This document shows, one piece after another, positions 6,591 to 12,249 of a DNA stretch of 12,249 bases. The DNA is from JBGUXS01 sp045118155 (GTDB lineage Bacteria > Pseudomonadota > Alphaproteobacteria > CAAHEQ01 > UBA3637). The stretch lies in the NCBI GenBank assembly GCA_045118155.1, contig JBGUXS010000029.1, forward strand, positions 1-12,249, written 5' to 3'. Under the pieces are notes generated by a model. The model saw only the letters and a program-made list of their open reading frames with translations, made no database searches and had not been told where the DNA came from. Position 1 is the stretch's first letter. Every line of letters begins with the position of its first letter. The position numbers and the translations under genes are program-made.

Positions 6591-7105
6591 CCTTATCTGC
6601 CCATTTAATTACTTACCTTGTTCATGACATTGTCAGCCCCTTAACGGCCCTGACCAGCACATTAGATCTTGCCCAAATGGAAGATGATTTTTGGGAAACT
6701 GGTGGGGAAGAAATTATCCAAAAATCGGCGCAATCTTTAAAAGATCGTATCCGTTTCTTCAGGGCATTATGGGGATTAGAAGGCCCCTTTGAAGAGACGG
6801 TAGCACCCAAATACTTAAAAACTTTATCTATCCCTATTACATTAGTTGGAACGGCCAAAACACAAACACAACTAGGGGCTATTTTATTGGGGATACACCT
6901 ATTGCCTTCGGGGGGTACGTTAACACTTAGCCCCACAAATTTAAAAATCCAAGGGCAACACTTTAAAAACGTTTCAGAAATTCAAAAATTGCTAGCAACT
7001 GGGGGGGAACTTACCCTTCAAACAGCCCCAGTCCTTGCTTTTAAAGAAAAAGCGCCCAAGGCCACTTTGACGCAAGATAAAGAGACCCTTATATTATCTT
7101 TTTAA
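6587..7105 (+). CDS. ChpT-like histidine phosphotransferase
   Basis: The 172 residues have the layout of alphaproteobacterial ChpT, which carries phosphate from the hybrid kinase CckA to CtrA and CpdR. The N-terminal helical hairpin (about 4-64) contains the H-box LVHDIVSPLTAL with the predicted phospho-accepting His13. The second helix has the typical IIQKSAQSLKDRIRFFRALWG pattern, residues 43-63. The remaining part (about 75-172) resembles the degenerate kinase-like fold, including the LLPSGGTLTL stretch (105-114) that corresponds to LPxGG in relatives. It is somewhat shorter than the usual 200 or more residues. A near-perfect GGAGG ribosome site lies inside the end of the SucD-like gene, and ATGA overlaps its stop. 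No kinase or response regulator is in the window. The 3' end overlaps the convergent phosphotransferase gene by 17 bases. Confidence 0.78.
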   Translation: MTLSAHLITYLVHDIVSPLTALTSTLDLAQMEDDFWETGGEEIIQKSAQSLKDRIRFFRALWGLEGPFEETVAPKYLKTLSIPITLVGTAKTQTQLGAILLGIHLLPSGGTLTLSPTNLKIQGQHFKNVSEIQKLLATGGELTLQTAPVLAFKEKAPKATLTQDKETLILSF

Positions 7106-7961
7106 GGCGTAAAGCTTCGGCCTGTTGCACTAAAACATCCGGTAAAGAAATTTCGGGATGTGCCTTTTGCATGTAATCCACATATTTGATATCAACGTAT
7201 TTAAACAATTCTATTGTATCTTGAATTGCTTTGTGATTACACGGTTTTTTCCTTTTTTGGGCATAGGATGAAGCTATCGCTTGCCCCATAAACTCACTAG
7301 ACCTGCCCCAAAACCGTCCAATATCCGTATGGGGTTCTGACAAAGTGGCAAATGCAAAATCTATCACACCACTTAAATGATAATCTTCCGATACCAAGAC
7401 ATTGCCTGGATTAAAATCCCCGTGCACCATACTTAAATCACATGTTTTTTCCATTTCTTGTAAAGCTTTGTGCCGGTTAAAATCATAAGATTGATGAACC
7501 CCAGCTAAACCGGTTAAAAATTCGTTCAAGGTCATCCGAATATTTTTAGGAAATTCAACGACAGGTAAGGCATGCAATTCGGTTAAAAACTGGGCGATAT
7601 CTTCGGCCAAAATTTCTTCTTGTTTTTGGGTTAAGGTCAAAGCACTTAATGCTTTTCCTTTAATTTTATGATGCATAGAAAACGGCCGTCCTTCGGAAAA
7701 TTCCAAAGTCATATGTGGGGTTTTAAAGGATGTTTTCCCTTCAATAAACTGACAAAAAGTGCCATCCCGAACCATAGCGGTGGCAAAAAATAAATTACGG
7801 GGAAATCTGAAAATATAGTCATCCTTTTCCCCGTGGACATCTATTGTTACATTCGTCCATCCCGTTTGAATGGTATGAATACTTTGAACCGTATCTTGAG
7901 AATGTAAGGTCTGTTCAATAAGGTTTTTAAAATCATCTTCTGGCGAAAAAAACTTATACAT
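7089..7961 (-). CDS. phosphotransferase of the aminoglycoside/choline kinase (APH) fold
   Basis: The 290 residues show the protein-kinase-like APH fold. A glycine-containing N-lobe strand pair (VQSIHTIQTGWTNVTI, 25-40) is followed by YIFRFPR (49-55). The catalytic loop MVHGDFNPGNVLV (178-190) has the HxDxxxxN residues H180, D182 and N187. The metal-binding GVIDFAFA (198-205) has D201, followed by the family-typical PHTDIGRFW. The substrate cannot be read from sequence; relatives phosphorylate small alcohols, sugars, choline, antibiotics or proteins. It overlaps the zeta-like kinase gene by eight bases, so the two are translationally coupled and likely function together. GGGAG precedes the ATG at good spacing. 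Specific antibiotic resistance should not be assumed. Confidence 0.82.
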   Translation of the reverse strand: MYKFFSPEDDFKNLIEQTLHSQDTVQSIHTIQTGWTNVTIDVHGEKDDYIFRFPRNLFFATAMVRDGTFCQFIEGKTSFKTPHMTLEFSEGRPFSMHHKIKGKALSALTLTQKQEEILAEDIAQFLTELHALPVVEFPKNIRMTLNEFLTGLAGVHQSYDFNRHKALQEMEKTCDLSMVHGDFNPGNVLVSEDYHLSGVIDFAFATLSEPHTDIGRFWGRSSEFMGQAIASSYAQKRKKPCNHKAIQDTIELFKYVDIKYVDYMQKAHPEISLPDVLVQQAEALRLKKII

Positions 7962-8772
7962 GCACTAACTCCCATACCAAATTTCGCATCCACGGATGCT
8001 TATGCTTCAACAATTCTTTTGGATTTTTTATCGTCTTCGGACCACAGCGATATTGCCCTAAAAGACGCCCCACCGCCTTGTTAGACAGCCCCGTCATTTT
8101 CAAGGGTCTGGAAAGGGTATGCGTCCATAAAATAAGCTTATCGGCCTGCGTAAAAATCTTCAAAGCCGTCAGCGTCTTTAAGGCCTTTGGCAAGGCATTA
8201 AAGAAATATCTAGCCGATGATACATCTACTTGACGTTTGGTCTTTTTCTCACGCCATTTAATAAACATATCCGATACCTTTTTGGGGACACATAACACAT
8301 GTGTATGGATCCGATACCCCTTATTTTTTGCCAAGGTCATCATATATGTTTCCGTAACCGGTTCCAACAACGTCATATCCAACAAGATATTAACCTTATG
8401 TTCCACACAATAGGTATAAAACATAAAAAGCGCCCGCAATGCAAAGCCATTTGTGATTTCCCGCATATGCCCTGGATTGGTTGTCATTAAATCTGCATAG
8501 GCCGGATGAAACCTAGCAAAATCCCCAACGCTTATTTTAAGGTAAGGCGTTCCCTTTAAGACTTGTTCTACGGCGGGAAGAAGCTGTGATGATTTACCAC
8601 TGCCAGATTGTCCCGCAATCCGAATACAAAAAGGATGATCTTGGGAAACAAGTTTATCTTGGAAAGCCATCACTATTTTTTCCAGCGGGACTTTATCTTT
8701 CAAATCCTCTTCACAAGGAAAAATCCGCTGAATAGCTTCAAACGTTTCTTGCGTCAACCTATTAAAATCCAC
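7954..8772 (-). CDS. zeta-toxin-like P-loop kinase
   Basis: This 272-residue protein starts with GTG at 8772; there is no in-frame ATG between the promoter and this codon. The Walker A motif is AGQSGSGKSS (53-62) with K60. Then comes VGDFARFHPAY (82-92), corresponding to the zeta/PezT motif DxFRxxHPxY with proposed catalytic D84. NILLDMTL (128-135) corresponds to NLLIEGTL. R174 and R188 sit at nearly the spacing of the two catalytic arginines of PezT. Zeta toxins phosphorylate UDP-GlcNAc and block cell-wall synthesis. The last ~60 residues are basic and not obviously part of that domain. No epsilon-type antitoxin is adjacent; the coupled neighbour is an APH-fold kinase. It could also be a housekeeping or host-directed kinase of the same superfamily. 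Confidence 0.75.
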   Translation of the reverse strand: MDFNRLTQETFEAIQRIFPCEEDLKDKVPLEKIVMAFQDKLVSQDHPFCIRIAGQSGSGKSSQLLPAVEQVLKGTPYLKISVGDFARFHPAYADLMTTNPGHMREITNGFALRALFMFYTYCVEHKVNILLDMTLLEPVTETYMMTLAKNKGYRIHTHVLCVPKKVSDMFIKWREKKTKRQVDVSSARYFFNALPKALKTLTALKIFTQADKLILWTHTLSRPLKMTGLSNKAVGRLLGQYRCGPKTIKNPKELLKHKHPWMRNLVWELVHV

Positions 8773-8811
8773 CCCAAAAACCTTTTTCTTATTTTTCTTA
8801 CATAGGGGGGT

Positions 8812-8840
8812 ATTATATCCCTCTTTTCCCCTTTTTTCAA
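8812..8840 (-). promoter_or_regulatory. near-consensus promoter of the zeta-like/APH operon
   Basis: Minus-strand TTGAAA (8840-8835) and a perfect TATAAT (8817-8812) are separated by 17 bases, starting a few bases after the lolA stop. The predicted start, near 8805, gives a leader of roughly 35 bases before the GTG. It is the best sigma70 match in the window, so the cassette is probably expressed independently of ftsK-lolA. Confidence 0.75.
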
Positions 8841-8843
8841 CCT

Positions 8844-9461
8844 CTAATCGCGGTAAGGATTTTTAAAGGTAAACAGATCGGGATTCACCGGCACATTCTG
8901 TTCAATATCGTACAAAGAAACGGTAGATTTTACCCCTTGAATATCCAAAACATCCCACTGTTTTAATTCCATCGTGTCTTTATCCAAGACCAAGGTCAAA
9001 CTGCCCAATTCTGGGGCTTCTTTTTTCACGACCGTGATAAAGTATTCATCCAATTCATCCTTCACGTCTGTGACCAAAAATTCTGGATCTGTAAAAGAAA
9101 GTTTGTTTTGCAAAATCAATTTGACTGGGGTTTTTTCAAGGTCAAAATAACTGACTTCCTTCGCGTCTTTATCATGATAAATAAAGTATCCCCCGACCGC
9201 ATAAAATTCTAAAGGGGAACCCTTTTCATACACAAGGCGCATATTCCCTGGCTTTAAAATATAAATATCCCCGGATTGCAAGTCATTTTGGATTTTGGAA
9301 TTAAACTGGGCAAATCGGGCCTTTAACGTGCGCATATCGTTATAGGCCTTTTCGGCCTTTTTTAAAATTTCCCGATTTTCCGGCGTATCCACTTTTGGGT
9401 CAATATCCGCAACCGCTACCCCCGCCACTAACAAAGCCAATAAGCATACTAATTTCCTCAT
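8844..9461 (-). CDS. lolA: outer-membrane lipoprotein carrier protein LolA
   Basis: This periplasmic chaperone shuttles lipoproteins from the LolCDE transporter to the outer membrane. The 205 residues begin with a clear signal peptide: MRK, then a hydrophobic core, with predicted cleavage after AVA at residue 18. The mature part has the LolA pattern: an N-terminal helix with YNDMRTLKARFAQ (41-53), then SGDIYILKPGNMRLVYE (63-79), and VGGYFIYHDKDAKEVSYFDLE (89-109). The DIQG element is at 173-176, and the end is LFTFKNPYRD. Length matches E. coli LolA (about 203). The start overlaps the ftsK stop as ATGA, and ftsK-lolA linkage is common in alphaproteobacteria. Confidence 0.93.
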   Translation of the reverse strand: MRKLVCLLALLVAGVAVADIDPKVDTPENREILKKAEKAYNDMRTLKARFAQFNSKIQNDLQSGDIYILKPGNMRLVYEKGSPLEFYAVGGYFIYHDKDAKEVSYFDLEKTPVKLILQNKLSFTDPEFLVTDVKDELDEYFITVVKKEAPELGSLTLVLDKDTMELKQWDVLDIQGVKSTVSLYDIEQNVPVNPDLFTFKNPYRD

Positions 9462-11710
9462 TCACCGCCCCCTACCAAAATTTCACGTTTACCCGCGATA
9501 TTGGGCTTAGAAATAACGCCTTCAGCTTCCATCCTGTCAATCAGATCCGCGGCCTTGTTATACCCAATCCGCAATTGCCGTTGCACATAACTGGTAGATA
9601 CCTTTTTATCCCGCAAGACAATCGCCACCGCTTTATCATACAGGTCATCGCCACTGGCATCTGGGGATCCCCCCCCTAACATCGTATTGGTGCCACTTTC
9701 GGTATCAGCCAGCACCGTTTCAAGGTATTCGGCCTTCCCGTTTTCAAGCAAGAACGTCACCACCTGTTCAATTTCTTCATCACTGACAAAGGGGCCATGT
9801 ATCCGCCGTGGCCGTTTCCCCGCCGCCATATAAAGCATATCCCCACGTCCTAAAAGCTGTTCTGCCCCTTGTTCCCCTAAAATTGTACGTGAATCAATTT
9901 TACTGGTCACTTGGAAAGAAATTCGGGTTGGGAAATTCGCTTTAATTGTTCCCGTAATCACATCCACAGAGGGGCGCTGCGTCGCCATAATCAAGTGCAA
10001 ACCCGCTGCTCTGGCCATTTGGGCAAGGCGCTGAATAGCGGCTTCCACTTCCTTGCCGGCGACCAACATCAAATCCGCCATTTCATCCACAATAATCACG
10101 ATATAAGGAAGCGGGGTTAAATCAATTTCTTCCTCTTTCATAATGGTATTACCGTCTTGGTCAAAGCTTTGCACCTGGCGGGTTAGTTTTTTCCCTTCCT
10201 GCCGGGCTTTGGCAAGTTTTTGATTATATCCGTCAATATTGCGCACCATAAGATGACTCATCGCGCGATAACGGTCTTCCATTTCCTTGACTGCCCATTT
10301 TAAGGCCACCACGGCTTTCCCAGGGTCCGTCACCACGGGGGTCAACAAATGCGGAATATCGTTATAAACGGATAATTCCAGCATCTTTGGATCAATCATA
10401 ATCAAGCGACATTCTTTGGGCGTCCACCGATAAAGAAGTGATAAAATCATCGTATTAATCGCGACCGACTTCCCCGATCCTGTGGTTCCGGCAATCAATA
10501 AATGGGGCATTGTCGCTAAATCTGCATAAACCGGCGTTCCCCCAATATCTTTTCCCAAAATCAAAGGAAGTTTATCTTTATTTTCATAAAACAAGGGGGT
10601 TTCTACTAATTCCCGTACAAACACGGTTTCACGCTTCGGATTTGGAATTTCTATCCCAATGACATTAGATCCTGGCACCACCGCAATCCGCACAGATACC
10701 ACCCGCATTTCCCTAGCGATATCATCGGCCAGGGAAATAACCTGACTTGTTTTAACACCGGATGCCGGTTCAAATTCGTAAAGGGTCACAACTGGTCCCG
10801 GTTTTGCTTGCACAACATGTCCATTAATCCGATATTGTTTCAAGACTTCTTCCAACGCCGATGAAATCCGGCGCATGGTTTCTTCATTCATCCCGCTCTG
10901 CGTTTTAGACGGCACTGCATTCAGTAAGTCTGGGGCGGGCAAAGAAAAGCCATCTGTTTCCTTTTCCACTGCTTTTTTAGGGGCCTCTTTTGACCGTTCT
11001 TTTTTCGGGGAAACTGCCATTTTTTTAGATTCAGGAACCGATTCTTTAACCCCAGCGGCCTGTGGCAAATCAAAAATAGGTTCTATTCGTTCTGATTGTA
11101 CCTGTTTTTGAGGAACATCTTTACGCTTTAACGACACATGCGGATGAGGAATCCGTTTTAAAGCCCCTAATTTTTTCAAAACCCGTAAATGTCCCCCTAA
11201 CCCCACACAGAAAGGAACCACTTTTGGCAATTTTGTGACTGGAACTTTGAAAAGGTATAAACTAACGGCCCCCACCAACAACCATAAGATAGCTTGCACA
11301 TACCATAAACTAATCGGAACCAACGCCCTAAAATAAAACCCAACTAATCCCCCGCATCCGATTGTATCCTTGTATCCCGGGAATAACGGACGTGTCGCCA
11401 AGGCCATACACAACAACAAAATCGTGGGAATCAAAAGATACCGCCGAAGCCGTCCAAAAACGGCTTTTTTAAATCTTAAAATCCCCCAAACAAACATTAA
11501 AGATGCTAAATACAGCCCCGTTCCCCCAATAAATTGCCAAGTTAGATCGGCAAGATACGCCCCAATTGGCCCCAACCAATTGTGAATATGGGTGGACGCT
11601 GTGTTTAAAGAGGCATCCTCTGGCTGATAGGAAACAAACGCCAAGACGCCACATCCCCCTAACAGGATAAGGACAATATTTTTCAAGAAAAAGCCCATTT
11701 TCTTCAACAT
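9458..11710 (-). CDS. ftsK: DNA translocase FtsK
   Basis: This septal, membrane-anchored ATPase pumps DNA and promotes chromosome dimer resolution during division. The 750 residues comprise an N-terminal membrane domain with about four to five helices (12-28, 58-79, 91-107, 118-155). A short charged linker (about 180-265) follows, much shorter than in E. coli. The motor has Walker A GTTGSGKS (408-415), DPKMLELSVY (440-449), Walker B IVIIVDEMADL (537-547) and MATQRPSVDVITG (575-587). The C-terminal gamma winged-helix (about 687-748) has SYVQRQLRIGYNKAADLID, residues 707-725, which recognises polar KOPS sites in relatives. The first ATG has no ribosome site and nearly coincides with a predicted transcription start. 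ATG at residue 5, with a weak GAAG before it, is the alternative. Confidence 0.96.
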   Translation of the reverse strand: MLKKMGFFLKNIVLILLGGCGVLAFVSYQPEDASLNTASTHIHNWLGPIGAYLADLTWQFIGGTGLYLASLMFVWGILRFKKAVFGRLRRYLLIPTILLLCMALATRPLFPGYKDTIGCGGLVGFYFRALVPISLWYVQAILWLLVGAVSLYLFKVPVTKLPKVVPFCVGLGGHLRVLKKLGALKRIPHPHVSLKRKDVPQKQVQSERIEPIFDLPQAAGVKESVPESKKMAVSPKKERSKEAPKKAVEKETDGFSLPAPDLLNAVPSKTQSGMNEETMRRISSALEEVLKQYRINGHVVQAKPGPVVTLYEFEPASGVKTSQVISLADDIAREMRVVSVRIAVVPGSNVIGIEIPNPKRETVFVRELVETPLFYENKDKLPLILGKDIGGTPVYADLATMPHLLIAGTTGSGKSVAINTMILSLLYRWTPKECRLIMIDPKMLELSVYNDIPHLLTPVVTDPGKAVVALKWAVKEMEDRYRAMSHLMVRNIDGYNQKLAKARQEGKKLTRQVQSFDQDGNTIMKEEEIDLTPLPYIVIIVDEMADLMLVAGKEVEAAIQRLAQMARAAGLHLIMATQRPSVDVITGTIKANFPTRISFQVTSKIDSRTILGEQGAEQLLGRGDMLYMAAGKRPRRIHGPFVSDEEIEQVVTFLLENGKAEYLETVLADTESGTNTMLGGGSPDASGDDLYDKAVAIVLRDKKVSTSYVQRQLRIGYNKAADLIDRMEAEGVISKPNIAGKREILVGGGE

Positions 11711-11716
11711 AGGGGC

Positions 11717-11745
11717 ATCATAACTTAAAACTTTGAAACAGGCAA
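11717..11745 (-). promoter_or_regulatory. candidate promoter of ftsK-lolA
   Basis: Minus-strand TTGCCT (11745-11740) and TATGAT (11722-11717) have a 17-base spacer. The predicted start near 11710 coincides with the A of the ftsK ATG, implying a leaderless or nearly leaderless transcript. Confidence 0.45.
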
Positions 11746-11778
11746 GTAAAACTTGTGAATAAAATCATGGAATCCCTC

Positions 11779-11806
11779 TTGACAAAAAGGTGAAAAAGGG
11801 TAGAAT
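11779..11806 (+). promoter_or_regulatory. strong promoter of tRNA-Arg
   Basis: A perfect TTGACA (11779-11784) and TAGAAT (11801-11806) have a 16-base spacer. They end nine bases before the mature tRNA 5' end, as expected for a tRNA promoter. It is back to back with the ftsK promoter. Confidence 0.8.
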
Positions 11807-11815
11807 TAAAGGTAC

Positions 11816-11892
11816 GGTCTCGTAGCTCAGCTGGATAGAGCAACTGCCTTCTAAGCAGTAGGTCGCAAGTTCGAATCTTGCCGAGATCGCCA
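11816..11892 (+). tRNA. tRNA-Arg (anticodon UCU)
   Basis: A full cloverleaf is visible. The acceptor stem GGTCTCG pairs with CGAGATC (one G-U pair). The D stem is GCTC/GAGC. The anticodon stem ACTGC/GCAGT holds loop CTTCTAA, with anticodon TCT at 11850-11852. The T stem GCAAG/CTTGC has loop TTCGAAT. Discriminator G and an encoded CCA (11890-11892) follow. It decodes AGA. Its 3' portion from 11874 is duplicated 120 bases downstream. Confidence 0.97.
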
Positions 11893-11940
11893 TTTTGGCA
11901 TGGCAAGATGAGAACTTGTAAGGATGCGCCAGCATCCGCC
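11874..11940 (+). repeat. 67-bp direct repeat, copy 1 (overlaps tRNA-Arg 3' end)
   Basis: It begins inside the tRNA T arm and ends at 11940. It matches 11994-12060 at 65 of 67 positions, with differences at 11896 and 11900 by position in this copy. It contains CTTGCC (11877-11882) complementary to GGCAAG (11902-11907). It also has a perfect hairpin GGATGC-GCCA-GCATCC (11922-11937). Confidence 0.95.
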
Positions 11941-11966
11941 AAGGTCGTCAGCGTAAGCGGAAAGGG

Positions 11967-11986
11967 ACCCGACCCAACGGGTTGGG
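11967..11986. repeat. overlapping palindromes in the spacer between repeat copies
   Basis: ACCCG (11967-11971) can pair with CGGGT (11978-11982), or CCCAA (11973-11977) with TTGGG (11982-11986). The pairings are alternatives. The 53-bp spacer also has TCCGC (11935-11939) facing GCGGA (11957-11961). The region is hairpin-rich, like an intergenic palindromic element. No T-run follows, so it is not a standard terminator. Confidence 0.6.
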
Positions 11987-11993
11987 AATATCC

Positions 11994-12060
11994 AATCTTG
12001 CCGAGATCGCCATTTAGGCGTGGCAAGATGAGAACTTGTAAGGATGCGCCAGCATCCGCC
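11994..12060 (+). repeat. 67-bp direct repeat, copy 2 (contains a 19-bp tRNA-Arg 3' fragment)
   Basis: Its first 19 bases repeat the tRNA 3' end including CCA. The rest repeats the downstream flank, with the same GGATGC/GCATCC hairpin at 12042-12057. It ends 22 bases before the next gene's ATG. Confidence 0.95.
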
Positions 12061-12082
12061 GACAATTCATGGAAGGTCCCCG

Positions 12083-12249
12083 ATGTTTCATAAAATTTTA
12101 CCGAATGACCCCATCTTTAAATCCCCAGTTTTTTTGAAAGATGCTATTCCTTTTAATGTAATGACTTCCATCATTGAAAACGATATAAAATATCCTGAAC
12201 GTGTTATTTTTGCCGATGGGGATAAGTGCATCGTGGTCAATTCCGATCC
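12083..12249 (+). CDS. unidentified protein, N-terminal part (cut by window end)
   Basis: An open frame runs from ATG at 12083 to the window edge, giving 55 complete codons, with GGAAGG placed six bases before the ATG. The visible part begins MFHKILPNDPIFKSPVFLKD and later contains YPERVIFADGDKCIVVNSD. It has no signal peptide and no membrane segment. Base composition resembles neighbouring genes. I do not recognise a family; an acyltransferase-type fold is only a vague possibility. It may be co-transcribed with tRNA-Arg, since no terminator is seen between them. Confidence 0.65.
   Translation, partial: MFHKILPNDPIFKSPVFLKDAIPFNVMTSIIENDIKYPERVIFADGDKCIVVNSD

Noticed and set aside
6622..6936. 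Minus-strand frame opposite the chpT-like gene
   Set aside because: It is a shadow frame; the plus strand has the H-box protein with a strong ribosome site.
9395..9679. Plus-strand frames opposite ftsK and lolA (also 9911-10120, 10875-11111, 11370-11585)
   Set aside because: They are antisense shadows of ftsK and lolA with low-complexity translations.
11718..12065. Minus-strand frame of 115 codons covering the tRNA and repeats
   Set aside because: It is antisense to tRNA-Arg and contains the familiar spurious translation RTCDLLLRRQLLYPAELRDR. Its internal repeats come from the DNA repeat.
11878..12093. Plus-strand frame of 71 codons across the repeat
   Set aside because: It starts inside the tRNA, consists of the repeat and spacer, has no ribosome site, and overlaps the better start at 12083.
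1..12249. CRISPR arrays, insertion sequences or transposases
   Set aside because: I saw no regularly spaced short repeats, transposase motifs or terminal inverted repeats; the only sizeable repeat is the pair after the tRNA.

Overview
The window looks like part of the chromosome of a host-associated alphaproteobacterium with modest GC content, plausibly Holosporales- or Rickettsiales-like. Three things suggest this: a ChpT-type histidine phosphotransferase (an alphaproteobacterial hallmark), the ftsK-lolA gene pair with a short FtsK, and an ankyrin-repeat protein next to a fragment of the cell-wall (dcw) cluster that lacks murD. The genus is inferred from gene content only. Genes are packed tightly, many start codons overlap the previous stop as ATGA, and glycine and proline codons favour GGG and CCC.

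Left edge (1-228, minus strand): a compact element that reads as a transcription attenuator. It has a sigma70-like promoter, a 22-codon leader ORF with seven Phe codons, a 6-bp antiterminator pairing (AGGAGG with CCTCCT), and an intrinsic terminator with an eight-T run. The regulated gene starts at the very edge and leaves the window. Phenylalanine control, for example of pheS/pheST, is the natural inference.

229-1143 (minus): a membrane-anchored or exported ankyrin-repeat protein. It is divergent from a plus-strand cell-wall unit, mraY-ftsW-murG (1257-4533), which covers lipid I synthesis, the septal SEDS glycosyltransferase and lipid II synthesis.

4579-7105 (plus): a translationally coupled operon with its own strong promoter. 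It encodes SucC-like and SucD-like proteins followed by a ChpT-like phosphotransferase. The SucC/SucD pair keeps the overall family sequence but has lost the ATP-grasp glycine loop and the catalytic phosphohistidine, so it is probably not a normal succinyl-CoA synthetase. Its linkage to ChpT is the most unusual protein-level feature here.

7089-11710 (minus): ftsK-lolA, then a zeta-toxin-like P-loop kinase with its own near-consensus promoter. The zeta gene overlaps a gene for an aminoglycoside/choline-kinase-fold phosphotransferase, which converges on and overlaps the chpT-like gene.

Right edge (plus): tRNA-Arg(UCU) with a strong promoter. It is followed by a 67-bp direct repeat that begins inside the tRNA 3' end and recurs exactly 120 bp later with palindromes between the copies. 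Last is the start of an unidentified protein gene cut by the window edge.
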